The notes below the pieces were generated by a model. The model searched no databases. It was not told the DNA's origin and worked only from the letters and a program-made list of their open reading frames with translations. 64,000 nt of DNA from Pseudomonas sp. KU26590. GTDB taxonomy: Bacteria > Pseudomonadota > Gammaproteobacteria > Pseudomonadales > Pseudomonadaceae. Position numbers and translations under genes: made by a program. Below are positions 10,641 to 19,893 of the stretch, piece after piece. How positions within the stretch are numbered: the first letter of the stretch is position 1; every line of letters begins with the position of its first letter. Where the stretch lies: assembly GCF_026153515.1 (NCBI RefSeq), contig NZ_CP110644.1, positions 532,501 through 596,500 of the forward strand, in the 5' to 3' direction.

Positions 10641-11396
10641 TCAGCCGCCCAGCAAGCCGAGGTGCGTGTTGATGATGTGCAGCAGGCGGTCGCGTTGCGA
10701 GCTGAGAAAGTCATGGGTGCCGCGCACTTCGATCAGTTCGAACTCGCGACGTGTGAACTCTCGCCATCTCATCATGCTGGCGGCGGTAGCCACCGGATCA
10801 TCGCTGCCATACAGACCGGTTAGCGGAATATCGAGGCCCTCGTCCGCACGATGTGACCAGATCTCCGACAGCTTTACGTCGCTACGCACGACAGGCTCCA
10901 GCAGCTTCAGGCGTTTCTTATCCTGCGGGAACGTGTTCGGGAGCACGCCCAACCTGATCAGCGCTTGAATGAAGTCGTCCTGCGGCAGCGTGTGCAAATA
11001 CGGCCAGGGCTGTCGGCTGTCAGGGCTGCGGCAGCCAGAAATGAACAGGTGGCGTGTCAGGTTCGGGTAATGCGCCTGCGTCAGCCTGGCCATTTCATAA
11101 GCGACCCGACCGCCGAAGCTGTGGCCGTAAAATGCATGGGGTTCGCTCAGATACGGCTGCAACGCGAGGAAGGTGTCTTGCAGCAAGGGCGCCCACTGAT
11201 CGTAAGGCGTTTCCTTGAGCCGGCTGCCGTGGCCGGGCAAGCGCAATGTCACCAGCTCGATATGATCGGCAAGGCCTTCGGACCAGTCACGAAAGTGCTC
11301 CGGATCGCCTCCTACGTGAGGAAAGCAAATCAGGCGTGTTCTGACGGGTTGTCCGGAATTGACTACCATCAGCCATTTGTTCTTTTCGGCTTGCAC
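10641..11396 (-). CDS. Type II (proofreading) thioesterase, alpha/beta hydrolase
   Basis: 251 residues, matching the size and motifs of external thioesterases that work with NRPS/PKS lines: an N-terminal LICFPHVGGDPEHF, the nucleophile serine in YGHSFGGRVAYEM, an aspartate in YGSDDPVA and a histidine in GTHDFLSS. These enzymes remove misprimed acyl groups from carrier domains. The start is GTG at 11396 with GGGGA 7 nt upstream; a later ATG (11369) lacks such a site. It lies on the same strand as mgoBCAD but 725 bp upstream, so co-function is plausible but not shown. It is not part of the mgo/pvf operons as I know them. Confidence 0.88.
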   Translation of the reverse strand: MQAEKNKWLMVVNSGQPVRTRLICFPHVGGDPEHFRDWSEGLADHIELVTLRLPGHGSRLKETPYDQWAPLLQDTFLALQPYLSEPHAFYGHSFGGRVAYEMARLTQAHYPNLTRHLFISGCRSPDSRQPWPYLHTLPQDDFIQALIRLGVLPNTFPQDKKRLKLLEPVVRSDVKLSEIWSHRADEGLDIPLTGLYGSDDPVATAASMMRWREFTRREFELIEVRGTHDFLSSQRDRLLHIINTHLGLLGG

Positions 11397-11547
11397 TCAG
11401 CTTCCCCGAGCCTTGATAAGGCGTCATAACCGTGGAGCCGGGTCCTTCGGCGCATACGCCGTCATGAACGGCGTTCGTTGATCCCTTGTGCGTCTCGGCC
11501 GATCAGTCAGTGGCGAGCAAGGTCAAGATTGAAGACAGCAGCGAATG

Positions 11548-12291
11548 TCACTGGGTGACAGCGCGTTTCCGTGAGGCCGCCGCAGGTTGTGCCTCTTCCG
11601 CCTTACGGGCGCTCAAGTAGGCATTGATGGCTTCAACACCACGATTCAAGTGGTGAGCCAGCGCCTCGACCGTGGCGTTTACATCACCGGCACCGGCCAT
11701 CTCCAGCAATTCAAGGTGGTCGTGTTGGGACACCTTGCCCAGGTTCATTTGCTTGAGATTGAAACGCAAGAAGCGCTCTTCCTCGTTCAAACCGTCCTCG
11801 ACCAATTTGAGCAGGCGCTTGTTGTGGGCCTTCGAATACAGCGCCATGTGGAACTGGCGGTTGAGCGTGCCCATGATGCTGTAGTCGGTTTCGACCTCAA
11901 GCTGTTCGATGTACCCACGCGCCATGTTGATGTCTTCGGCGGTCAGCAGCGGGATCGACTGTCGCAGGGCCTCGGACTCCAGCAGGATGCGCAACGCGTA
12001 GGCATCCGTAGCATCCTCGTTGATCAAGGGGGCAACGACCGCACCTTTGTGGGTCTCGACGCGCAACAACGATTGAGCTTCCAGCTGACGCAGTGCTTCG
12101 CGAACAGGCATGCGGCTGACACCGAACAGCGTCGCCAGCTCTTGCTGCCGTAGGGCGATGCCTGCCGGGAGGCGTCCTTCAAGGATGGCATTGCGCAGTT
12201 TTTCTTCGATGACGGCACGCGCCATATGCGCAGGCGGCTGCTCATCACCCAGGGTTTCCCGCAGAAATTGCTCTTTCTCAGTCCTGCGCAT
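11548..12291 (-). CDS. GntR-family transcriptional regulator (FadR/FCD type)
   Basis: 247 residues. The N-terminal winged helix-turn-helix (about residues 24-90) includes GIALRQQELATLFGVSRMPV and REALRQLEAQSLL. The C-terminal all-helical FCD ligand domain (about 95-225) contains the usual metal-binding type residues (D..H pattern in NRQFHMALY and LAHHLNRG). A 12-bp palindrome lies 27-38 bp upstream of its start and may be its own operator. It is the last gene of a minus-strand run that includes an aldo/keto reductase, an MFS transporter and an amino acid ABC transporter. The ligand is unknown. Confidence 0.9.
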   Translation of the reverse strand: MRRTEKEQFLRETLGDEQPPAHMARAVIEEKLRNAILEGRLPAGIALRQQELATLFGVSRMPVREALRQLEAQSLLRVETHKGAVVAPLINEDATDAYALRILLESEALRQSIPLLTAEDINMARGYIEQLEVETDYSIMGTLNRQFHMALYSKAHNKRLLKLVEDGLNEEERFLRFNLKQMNLGKVSQHDHLELLEMAGAGDVNATVEALAHHLNRGVEAINAYLSARKAEEAQPAAASRKRAVTQ

Positions 12292-12317
12292 GCTTGATCT
12301 TCTTCGGCTGACCAGTT

Positions 12318-12329
12318 ATTGGATCCAAT
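12318..12329. promoter_or_regulatory. Palindrome ATTGGATCCAAT, candidate GntR operator
   Basis: A perfect 12-bp palindrome just upstream of the gntR-type gene. GntR/FCD proteins bind short palindromes of this kind and often autoregulate. Near matches recur at 17826-17835 and, in part, 17714-17721 in front of the ABC transporter genes. Confidence 0.5.
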
Positions 12330-12517
12330 GGAACACTAGAGACCGCTGCCGGACTTGTCAAACGTTGATACAGGTTTAGCAGGCTGCCTCGGCGCGGCAT
12401 TCTACAAGGGATTGAGGGAACAGGTATTGCCATCAATCGGGATTGGGAGCGGGATGTTCAGCCTCGGTGACGCAACTCGCTCGCGGCAATCGAGGCTGGC
12501 TTTGCAGTCGGTCGCTG

Positions 12518-13522
12518 TCAGATATACCGGCCTGTCACGAAATGCTGCACATCGTTGAACCCCGGCGTTGACGCATGCCCGGGTGTCACGAGGGAGTCAA
12601 TAAACGCTTCATCCTCGGCACTGATGTTCACGCTGAGCGCTTTGGTGTAGCTGTCCCATTGGTCCTCGGTGCGCGGCCCGACAATCGCAGAGGTCACGGC
12701 CTGGTTATTCAGCACCCACGCGATAGCGAACTCCACCAGACCTACGCCTTTGGCCTGGGTATAAGCCTGCAGTTTCTGGGCGATGTGCAAGGACTCGCTG
12801 CGCCATTCGGTTTCCAGAATGCGTTTGTCCTGACGGCCGGCGCGGGTGCTACTGTCCGGTGTCACGTCGGGGGCGTACTTGCCACTCAACACGCCGCGCG
12901 CCAGCGGGCTGTAGGGCACGACACCCAAGCCGTAGAACTTCGCCGCAGTGATCTGTTCCAGCTCGGCCTGACGGTTGACGATGTTGTACAGCGGCTGGCT
13001 GATCACCGGTTTGTCGACGCCCAGGCGCTGAGCGACGTTGACCACTTCGGCGATACGCCAGCCCCGGAAGTTCGACACGCCCCAGTAACGGATCTTGCCC
13101 TCGCGGATCAGATCGCCGATGGCAGATACGGTCACTTCGAGTGGCGTGTTGTGGTCTTCCTTGTGCAGGTAATGGATATCGATGTAATCGGTGTCGAGAC
13201 GTCGCAGGCTGGATTCAATTTCATTGAAAATATGCTTGCGATTCAGGCCGCTGGAGTTCGGTGCGGTATTGCCCGAGGTGCTGCCGACTTTTGTGGCCAG
13301 GACCCACTCGCTACGCCGTTTGGCAATGGCTTCGCCGACGATCTCCTCAGACCGGCCGGCGTTGTAAACGTTGGCGGTGTCGATGAAGTTGACTCCTTCA
13401 TCCCAGGCCTTGTCGATGATGCGCAGGGATTCTTCGGTGCCCGTCTGCACGCCGAACATCATCGAGCCCAGCGTCAGCGTTGAAACCTGGAGGCCGGATT
13501 GGCCAAGGGTGCGGTATTTCAT
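12518..13522 (-). CDS. Aldo/keto reductase
   Basis: 334 residues, a complete AKR-family TIM barrel. The catalytic tetrad is visible: Asp and Tyr in FIDTANVYNAGRSEE (about 46-60), Lys in VLATKVGS and His in IDIHYLHKED. The phosphate-binding end of the barrel carries SNFRGW and the late segment AIVGPRTEDQ, typical of NADPH users. The MFS gene is next upstream on the same strand (172 bp) and the GntR gene next downstream (226 bp). The substrate cannot be told from sequence. Confidence 0.92.
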   Translation of the reverse strand: MKYRTLGQSGLQVSTLTLGSMMFGVQTGTEESLRIIDKAWDEGVNFIDTANVYNAGRSEEIVGEAIAKRRSEWVLATKVGSTSGNTAPNSSGLNRKHIFNEIESSLRRLDTDYIDIHYLHKEDHNTPLEVTVSAIGDLIREGKIRYWGVSNFRGWRIAEVVNVAQRLGVDKPVISQPLYNIVNRQAELEQITAAKFYGLGVVPYSPLARGVLSGKYAPDVTPDSSTRAGRQDKRILETEWRSESLHIAQKLQAYTQAKGVGLVEFAIAWVLNNQAVTSAIVGPRTEDQWDSYTKALSVNISAEDEAFIDSLVTPGHASTPGFNDVQHFVTGRYI

Positions 13523-13694
13523 TGCTCGATATCCTTTTCGTCGGGGAAGTGGAGATCAGGACAGTCTGGGACAGGCTTGCAAGGGGTCTCGTAAAGACCG
13601 ATCAGACCGACAGCTCTAGGCCGGACATACTCACCTGTTTGGGATGGGTTTGAAAAGTGACAAATTGACGGATCGCGTGCAACTGAGCACCGGC

Positions 13695-14879
13695 TCAGAG
13701 GGAGATGTCAGCGTGAGCGAGCTTCGCGTGTCGTCCGGCCAGAAAGCACAATGTGCCGCCTATGGCGGTCAGGCAAGCGAGGACATAAAACATGGTCGGC
13801 GCGGGGCTATTGATCAATAGATAGCCGCAAATCACCGGGCTCAACGCTCCGCCGAAGGCCGCCAGATTCTGCGCACCCAAGTAACTGCCCCGCAGGTGAT
13901 CGGGGGCGATGGTATCGACGAACAGGTATTCAGCGGGGTAGATGATCATTTCGCCCAGCGTAAACACGAACATCGCGGCGCACCAGGCCAGGGTCGTGTG
14001 GGAAAAACTGAAGCCGATGAGGCCTATCGCGAACAACGCTGTGCCGAGGCAGATCCAGTACGGCAACTGCTCGCGCTTGAGAAAACGGCCGATCTGGTAC
14101 TGCATCAGGATCACCGTCACCGCGTTGCACGCCAGCACGGCGGAGAGGATTTTCAGCGCCTGTTCCGCCGTGTGCGTGACCAACAGAAACTGCGACAGGT
14201 ACAACGTATACCGGCCATGCACGATGGTGCTGAGCAAGCTGCCGCCCGTGAACAGAATCAGCGTGCGGTCATTTTTCAGCGTGATCAGGGTGTCGAGAAA
14301 GCTGCGCGGTGGGTGTTCGGTATCAGCGAGTGCGCGCGGGATGCCGAGCATCAAGAAGAGACTGCAGAACGCGATGGCGCTGGCGATGAAAAACGGCGCC
14401 AGTGGCAGGTGCCCGGCAATGACCACGCCGAGCATCGGGCCTGTGGCGTAGCCAATGTTGGTGAGTGTATAGCGCAGCGAAAAAACCTTCGCACGCTGAC
14501 CGATGGGCAGGTTTTCGCTGATGATTGCTTTGGAGCCGATCAAAAACAGCGCCGACGCCGTCTCAGTGATGACCAGCGTGAGGGTCGTCAGATAGACGTT
14601 GTGGGCGAAGGTCAGCAGCGCGAAGCCGACGGCACTGGACAGCATCGCCATGATAAGTAATTTGCGCTTTTCCAGCCGGTCAATGACGTAGCCACCGTAC
14701 AGCCCCAAGAGCGTGGCGATGAACACGGCGATGCCCATCAACAGCCCGACGTCTTGCTGGTTAAGCCCCAGTCTTGTGCTCAGGAACAGCGACAGCAAAG
14801 GGCTGGTCATCGCCCGGCTCATGACGATGGTCAGCGAGCAGATCATCAGGCGGCGGATGACGAGGGAGTAGGTGGGCAC
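13695..14879 (-). CDS. MFS transporter (DHA1, MdtH-like)
   Basis: 394 residues with about 11-12 hydrophobic segments and the MFS loop 2-3 motif region (GGYVIDRLEKRKLL, about residues 61-74). The overall length fits drug:H+ antiporter-1 proteins such as MdtH. The start is GTG at 14879 with AAAGGA 8 nt upstream. Its probable role is proton-driven export of a small compound from the cytoplasm. A REPIN separates it from the ABC transporter genes upstream. Confidence 0.88.
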   Translation of the reverse strand: MPTYSLVIRRLMICSLTIVMSRAMTSPLLSLFLSTRLGLNQQDVGLLMGIAVFIATLLGLYGGYVIDRLEKRKLLIMAMLSSAVGFALLTFAHNVYLTTLTLVITETASALFLIGSKAIISENLPIGQRAKVFSLRYTLTNIGYATGPMLGVVIAGHLPLAPFFIASAIAFCSLFLMLGIPRALADTEHPPRSFLDTLITLKNDRTLILFTGGSLLSTIVHGRYTLYLSQFLLVTHTAEQALKILSAVLACNAVTVILMQYQIGRFLKREQLPYWICLGTALFAIGLIGFSFSHTTLAWCAAMFVFTLGEMIIYPAEYLFVDTIAPDHLRGSYLGAQNLAAFGGALSPVICGYLLINSPAPTMFYVLACLTAIGGTLCFLAGRHAKLAHADISL

Positions 14880-14910
14880 TCTGGATTTCCTTTATGTCAG
14901 CGCTTCCTTG

Positions 14911-15000
14911 TGTAGGCGCGCGCTTGCCCGCGAATGCGTCATGCCTGATAGCGAGTCAGGGACTGACACACTTCAATCGCGGGCAAACGCGCTCCTACAG
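14911..15000. repeat. REPIN (inverted REP pair)
   Basis: Two inverted REP copies, TGTAGGCGCGCGCTTGCCCG and its reverse complement form ending GCGCTCCTACAG, separated by a short loop. It lies between the MFS gene and the ABC binding-protein gene. Confidence 0.85.
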
Positions 15001-15043
15001 AAATACGTGCTTAGTGTTCGTCCGTGATACGTCGCGCAGCCGT

Positions 15044-15865
15044 TTACTTCCCCTGATTCATCCCGACCTTGGTCACCGCACCCTGCTCCAGCTCCCACTT
15101 CTTGAGAATCTTGCCATAGGTGCCGTCGTCGACCATGGCCTGCATCGCTTCGGCAATGGCGGCCGCCAGTTCGGGGTTGGACTTGCTGACGCCCAGGCCG
15201 GTGAACTGCTTGGAGATCGCCAGGCCGAGGGGCTTGTAGGTGTCCTTCTCCTGGGACATCAGGTATGGAATGGTTTCGCTGCCCTGCATCGCGGCGTCGA
15301 GCCTGCCCTGACGCAGTTGTGCGCGTGCATCGGCCGAGCCTTCGGAGCCACTGACGATGATCGCCGGCTTGCCTTTCGCTTCGCAGTTTTCCTTGCTCCA
15401 GCCAGCAATTTCCGCAGGCCAGGTGGTGCGGCGACTGGTGCCGACTTTCTTGCCGCACAAATCGGCGGGCTCATTGAGGTCAGCGTTTTTGGTCAGCGTG
15501 TACAGCTGCGGCCCGCTGGCGAAGTAGTCGATGAACGTCACCGACTTCTGCCGCTCGGCCGTGTCGGTCATGCCCGACAGAATGATATCGAAGCGCTTGG
15601 TGACCAGGCCGCTGACCATTTGCTCGAAGGCGGTCTCCTGCCATTTGATCTTGACGCCAAGGCGCTCGGCCAGGGCGTTGCCGAGATCCACATCCAGGCC
15701 GGTCAGGGTGTTGGTGCTGGTGTCTTTGAAATCCATCGGCGGGTAATTCGGCACGATGGCGGCACTGATTTCGCCCTTGTCCTTCAGGCTTGCGGGCAGC
15801 GCGGCGAACACCGGCGCGGACGCCATCAGTCCGGCGAGCAAGCTGGGGATGAAGATCTTTTTCAT
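15044..15865 (-). CDS. Amino acid ABC transporter substrate-binding protein
   Basis: 273 residues, SBP family 3. A signal peptide MKKIFIPSLLAGLMASAPVF is followed by the family signature PNYPPMDFKDTSTNTLTGLD (about residues 40-59), which holds the residues that grip the alpha-amino and carboxyl groups of the ligand. It is periplasmic and delivers a polar amino acid or related compound to the permease encoded upstream. It lies 22 bp after the ATPase gene, so permease-ATPase-binding protein form one operon. Confidence 0.92.
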   Translation of the reverse strand: MKKIFIPSLLAGLMASAPVFAALPASLKDKGEISAAIVPNYPPMDFKDTSTNTLTGLDVDLGNALAERLGVKIKWQETAFEQMVSGLVTKRFDIILSGMTDTAERQKSVTFIDYFASGPQLYTLTKNADLNEPADLCGKKVGTSRRTTWPAEIAGWSKENCEAKGKPAIIVSGSEGSADARAQLRQGRLDAAMQGSETIPYLMSQEKDTYKPLGLAISKQFTGLGVSKSNPELAAAIAEAMQAMVDDGTYGKILKKWELEQGAVTKVGMNQGK

Positions 15866-15887
15866 GGTCGTTCTCGTTTGTTCTGGT

Positions 15888-16652
15888 TTAAGTGCGAACG
15901 GCAGAAATGAAGCTTTGGGTTCTTGGGTTTTGTGGGCTTATTAGAATGTCTTCCGGGGTGCCGGCCTCCACAATCTGGCCGCCGTCCATGAACACCATCC
16001 GGTTGGAAACTTCGCGGGCAAAGCCCAGTTCGTGTGTCACGACGATCATGGTCATGCCGCTGTGCGCCAGGTCACGCATTACCGACAACACCTCGCCCAC
16101 CAACTCCGGATCGAGGGCGGAAGTGGGTTCGTCGAACAGCATCAGCTTGGGCCGCATCGCCAAGGCGCGAGCGATCGCGACACGCTGCTGCTGACCGCCG
16201 GAGAGCTCGACGGGGTAGGAGTGGCGCTTGTCCGCCAGCCCGACGCGTGCCAGTAACTCGGTGGCTTCCTCGTTGGCCTCTTTGGGCGAGCGCTTGAGCA
16301 CCTGGATCGGGCCTTCGATCACGTTTTGCAAGGCGGTCATGTGCGGGAAGAGGTTGAAGCGCTGAAACACCATGCCGGTGCTCAAACGCTGACGGGCAAT
16401 CTGAGCGTCCGTCAGTTCGTGCAGTTTGTTGCCGACGATGCGGTAGCCCACCAGTTCGCCGTCGACCCACAAACCGCCCTTGTCGATTTTTTCGAGCTGA
16501 TTGACGCACCGCAGCAGCGTGCTCTTGCCCGATCCCGAGGGCCCGATGATGCACAGGACTTCGCCTTGTTCGACTTCAATGCTGACGTCTTTGAGGGCGT
16601 GGAACTGGTCGTAGTACTTGTTCAGGCCGACGGCTTTGACGATGTTTCTCAT
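15888..16652 (-). CDS. Amino acid ABC transporter ATP-binding protein
   Basis: 254 residues, GlnQ/HisP type. Walker A is GPSGSGKST (about 38-46), the signature is LSGGQQQRV, Walker B is LMLFDEP and the switch His is in VVTHELG. It contains a short insert around [17 protein letters not shown] after Walker A, seen in some HisP/ArtP-like ATPases. It powers the transporter formed with the permease (21 bp upstream) and binding protein (22 bp downstream). Confidence 0.94.
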   Translation of the reverse strand: MRNIVKAVGLNKYYDQFHALKDVSIEVEQGEVLCIIGPSGSGKSTLLRCVNQLEKIDKGGLWVDGELVGYRIVGNKLHELTDAQIARQRLSTGMVFQRFNLFPHMTALQNVIEGPIQVLKRSPKEANEEATELLARVGLADKRHSYPVELSGGQQQRVAIARALAMRPKLMLFDEPTSALDPELVGEVLSVMRDLAHSGMTMIVVTHELGFAREVSNRMVFMDGGQIVEAGTPEDILISPQNPRTQSFISAVRT

Positions 16653-16673
16653 GCTGATTCTCCTGGGCCTGAC

Positions 16674-17552
16674 TTAAGAGCGCTTGCCGGCGCCGCGGGC
16701 AAAACGCAGCTCCAGCCGGCTTTGGCCGAACGACAGGACAGTCACCACCGCCAGGTACCAGATCCCCGCGACGATCAGCAGCTCCATGACCCGGGCGTTG
16801 GCGTAGTAGATGTTCTGCGCGTTGTGCAGCAATTCGGAATACTGGATGACGCTGGCAAGGCTGGTCATCTTCACCATGCTGATGAATTCGTTGCCGACCG
16901 GGGGGATGATCACGCGCATGGCCTGGGGCAGGATCACCCGACGCAGCGCCTGCAGGCGCGGCATGCCGATGGACTTGGCGGCCTCGTACTGACCGGTGTC
17001 CACGGACAACAAACCTGCGCGCACAACCTCAGCGGTGTACGCGCCCTGATTGATGCTCAGGCCCAGCAGCGCGGCAACGAAGGGCGTCATCAGGCTGACC
17101 GTGTCGATCTCGAACACGCCGGGAATGCCGATCACCGGGAAGATAAGCGCCAGGTTAAACCACAGCAGCAACTGCAAAATCAGCGGCGTGCCGCGAAACA
17201 GCCAGGTGTAGGTGATCGCGACGTAACGCAAAATCGGGTTCGACGACATGCGCATGATGGCCGTGATTACGCCGATCACCACCCCGAGGATCATCGCCAG
17301 AATCGACATGATGATGGTGTTCAGCAGCCCCCACAGAATGGCCTGGGAGGTCAGGAACTGGCCGATATAACTCCACTCGATCTGTCCGTTGGCAAACGCG
17401 CGGGCCAGGCCGGCGAGGGCAATGATGATCAGGGTCGCGAAAAAAATGCGCCCGTAATAGCGGCGAGGGACGTGTTCGTACTGGGTGATGTCGAACGCGT
17501 TTTCGGTCTTCCTGCGCTCGGCTTGCAGCTGCTCCGCCTGATTCTGATTCAT
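16674..17552 (-). CDS. Amino acid ABC transporter permease
   Basis: 292 residues, HisMQ family. A hydrophilic N-terminus of about 40 residues precedes several membrane segments. The EAA loop that docks to the ATPase is YEAAKSIGMPRLQALRRVIL (about 195-215). I start at the ATG at 17552 (GGAG 6 nt upstream). The extra N-terminal tail is common in single-permease systems. It is the first gene of the operon and divergent from the LysR gene. Confidence 0.92.
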   Translation of the reverse strand: MNQNQAEQLQAERRKTENAFDITQYEHVPRRYYGRIFFATLIIIALAGLARAFANGQIEWSYIGQFLTSQAILWGLLNTIIMSILAMILGVVIGVITAIMRMSSNPILRYVAITYTWLFRGTPLILQLLLWFNLALIFPVIGIPGVFEIDTVSLMTPFVAALLGLSINQGAYTAEVVRAGLLSVDTGQYEAAKSIGMPRLQALRRVILPQAMRVIIPPVGNEFISMVKMTSLASVIQYSELLHNAQNIYYANARVMELLIVAGIWYLAVVTVLSFGQSRLELRFARGAGKRS

Positions 17553-17713
17553 GTGTCTCTCCGAAGCTGTATGCAGACCGCGCCTGCCTGACCTGCTCAA
17601 TCGTCCCAGCCTTTGTGCGCCGACGAGGGCCCGACGATTGCAAAAAGGATTCGTCCTGGACAGAGGGCAGTTACGAGGTGAAAGTCCTGATCAAAGTGTC
17701 AGGTTAATTAAAG

Positions 17714-17837
17714 TTGGATCCGCTTCCGACCTATAAGGCGGAGTACCGCGTGCGCGGTTGCCAATCAGGTTTTTCTGTGTTCATTATTATCAACCGGGCA
17801 CGTTTTTGTTGTGAGTCAGAGCCTGTTGAATCCAATA
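17714..17837. promoter_or_regulatory. Two GntR-like half or near palindromes in the divergent promoter region
   Basis: TTGGATCC at 17714-17721 and TTGAATCCAA at 17826-17835 resemble the perfect palindrome ATTGGATCCAAT upstream of the nearby GntR gene (the second at 9 of 10 core positions). They sit between the ABC permease and the LysR gene, so the GntR protein may control transport. Confidence 0.35.
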
Positions 17838-17856
17838 GGCGAGGTCAATAAGCATT

Positions 17857-18822
17857 ATGGAAACTCCACTTTCCAATTCTGGAAACGTGCCGCCTAAACC
17901 GGGAATACGCCCCCCTCTTACTCTCAGCGGAATGGACTTCAAGCTGTTACGGGTGTTTCAGGCCGTGGTGGAGGCCGGTGGCTTCAGCGCCGCCCAGAAC
18001 GAGCTGAATGTGGGCCTTGCAGCCATCAGCAAGCAGATTTCGGACCTTGAAATCCGTATCGGCATGCGCCTCTGCACACGAGGGCGGGAAGGGTTTCATC
18101 TGACCGAAGAAGGTAAGCTCGTCTATCAGGCGGCTATCGAATTGTTCGTATCGGTGGACAGTTTTCGCGACCGGATTAGTTCTGCGCAGAATGAGTTGAT
18201 TGGCGATTTGAGTATTGGCGTAATTGATAACACTCTGACCGATAAAAGTTCGCCGCTCATTGCCGCACTCAGACTAATGCACGATGAAGCGCCCAAAGTC
18301 AGACTGCGTCTGCAAGCGTCCCAACTGGATGAAGTCGAGCGTGCAATGGTTGAAGGGCGCGTGAGTCTTGGCATCGTGCCGGTGTATCAGCGGCGCGAAG
18401 AGTTTGATTATTTCGAGTTGTACGAAGAGACCTCCCACGCATATTGCGCAGTGGGGCATCCGCTGTTCGAGGCGGCTGACAGCGCCATGAGCATCGACAG
18501 CCTGCGCGCCTTCGACATCGTGAATCATCGGTATGCAATCCATCGCGACAAGGCGAGCTTCGTCAACTCCGACAGCCAGTGCGCCTCCGCCTCCCAGGTT
18601 GAAGCGGTCGCCATGATGATACTGACCGGGCGCTTCATCGGCTTTCTCCCCGAACACTACACGCGCAATCTGATCCGCGACGGCCAACTCCGCGCCCTGC
18701 GCCCCGACCTGATCTTTCTACACACGCCCGTCAACCTCATCCTGAGACACAACGCCCCACGAAGCCCGCTGGTCAAGGCATTCGCTCGGGCGTTGGGGGT
18801 GGATTTGAGGATGGGGGTGTAG
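17857..18822 (+). CDS. LysR-family transcriptional regulator
   Basis: 321 residues. The helix-turn-helix lies near residues 26-85 (MDFKLLRVFQAVVEAGGFSA, then VGLAAISKQISDLEIRIG) and a periplasmic-binding-like effector domain follows. The first ATG gives a 25-residue tail before the HTH and has only a distant GAGG. An internal ATG at 17932 starts right at the HTH, so the true start is uncertain. It is divergent from the amino acid ABC operon and is a plausible regulator of it. Confidence 0.88.
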   Translation: METPLSNSGNVPPKPGIRPPLTLSGMDFKLLRVFQAVVEAGGFSAAQNELNVGLAAISKQISDLEIRIGMRLCTRGREGFHLTEEGKLVYQAAIELFVSVDSFRDRISSAQNELIGDLSIGVIDNTLTDKSSPLIAALRLMHDEAPKVRLRLQASQLDEVERAMVEGRVSLGIVPVYQRREEFDYFELYEETSHAYCAVGHPLFEAADSAMSIDSLRAFDIVNHRYAIHRDKASFVNSDSQCASASQVEAVAMMILTGRFIGFLPEHYTRNLIRDGQLRALRPDLIFLHTPVNLILRHNAPRSPLVKAFARALGVDLRMGV

Positions 18823-18882
18823 GGTAAATTTCACGCGATTGCCGCGAACGTGAGCCCGGTGGCGTGCAGCAAACACCCTCCC

Positions 18883-18980
18883 TGTGGGAGTGAGCTTGCT
18901 CGCGAAGGCGCCTTTTGAGCGCCGGCGACCTAGCGGATGTGGCAGCCTCATTGCGAGCAAGCGCGGTCCTGCACCTACAG
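18883..18980. repeat. Degenerate REPIN
   Basis: Inverted copies related to TGTGGGAGTGAGCTTGCTCG and GCGAGCAAGCGCGGTCC..CTACAG flank a short loop. It lies between the convergent LysR and HAD genes. Confidence 0.7.
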
Positions 18981-18985
18981 CATGA

Positions 18986-19678
18986 TCAGCGGGCAAAGCC
19001 CGGCAAACCCCAATCTTCCAGCGGAAACTCGGTCAGCGAACCCAATATCAGGTCGGCGTGGGCGTACTGCTCGATCGGCATGTGCGAGTCCGGCACGGCC
19101 ACGGCGTACATCCCTGCGGTCTTGGCAGCAGTGACGCCGAAAGGCGAGTCTTCAAACACCACACAGTCCTTCGGGTCCACGCCCAAGTGGCGCGCTGCAG
19201 CCAGAAAGATATCCGGTGCAGGCTTGGCCGCCGTGACTTCGGCGTGATCCGCTGTCACCACGTCTTTAAACAGCTCGAACCAGGCGCGGTGACTGCTCGT
19301 TTTCACGTGGAAATAGTGGAGGGAGGAACTGGTGCCCACCGCAATCGGGATGTTGTGCTCGGCGAGGTGACGCACCAGTGCCTCGGCGCCACGCATCGGC
19401 ACGGCGTGCGGGAAGCGCTCGTCCAGCATCGGCTGGCGAACCGTCAGGAACTCTTCGGGTGACATCGGCAGCTCGAGGGCGCTGATCACGTACTCAGCGA
19501 AATCCTGGGAGCCGCGGCCAATGGAATGCTGCTTTACGGCCCAGTCGAACGTCTTGCCGTGCCACTTGGCGATGGTGTCGGTCACTTCGGTGTAGATGCC
19601 TTCGGTGTCCAGCAGCAGGCCGTCCATGTCGAAGATCACCGCCTTGACCGGCCCCTTTGGCTTTTGCACTTCGCTCAT
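18986..19678 (-). CDS. HAD-IA hydrolase (phosphatase/phosphoglucomutase-like)
   Basis: 230 residues. Motif I is VIFDMDGLLLDTE (about 14-26, with nucleophile Asp and acid/base Asp), motif II is in VGTSSS, motif III Lys is in TAAKPAPDIFL and motif IV is VFEDSPFGV. The cap after DTE is the helical type of beta-phosphoglucomutase and pseudouridine-5'-phosphatase. It is probably a cytoplasmic sugar or nucleoside phosphate phosphatase. It is followed on the opposite strand by an unrelated YdgA-like gene. Confidence 0.9.
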   Translation of the reverse strand: MSEVQKPKGPVKAVIFDMDGLLLDTEGIYTEVTDTIAKWHGKTFDWAVKQHSIGRGSQDFAEYVISALELPMSPEEFLTVRQPMLDERFPHAVPMRGAEALVRHLAEHNIPIAVGTSSSLHYFHVKTSSHRAWFELFKDVVTADHAEVTAAKPAPDIFLAAARHLGVDPKDCVVFEDSPFGVTAAKTAGMYAVAVPDSHMPIEQYAHADLILGSLTEFPLEDWGLPGFAR

Positions 19679-19893
19679 CTCATCGATCCCGTTAGCAAAT
19701 TGGCGTCCAGCCTAACGCTTCGGCGAACGTCGTGGCTAGGCGCAACGGCTGCAAAACGCTCTCGCCAAGTGCTAATCTCGCCGGGCTCTCGGCAGCGCAA
19801 GGTGCTGCTCGGCCGCTTTGTGTGGCGCCGAAACCCTCCGGGGTCAAGGAAGGCAATACCTCTCTTCAAGAACGGACATCTTCGAGTCGACAC

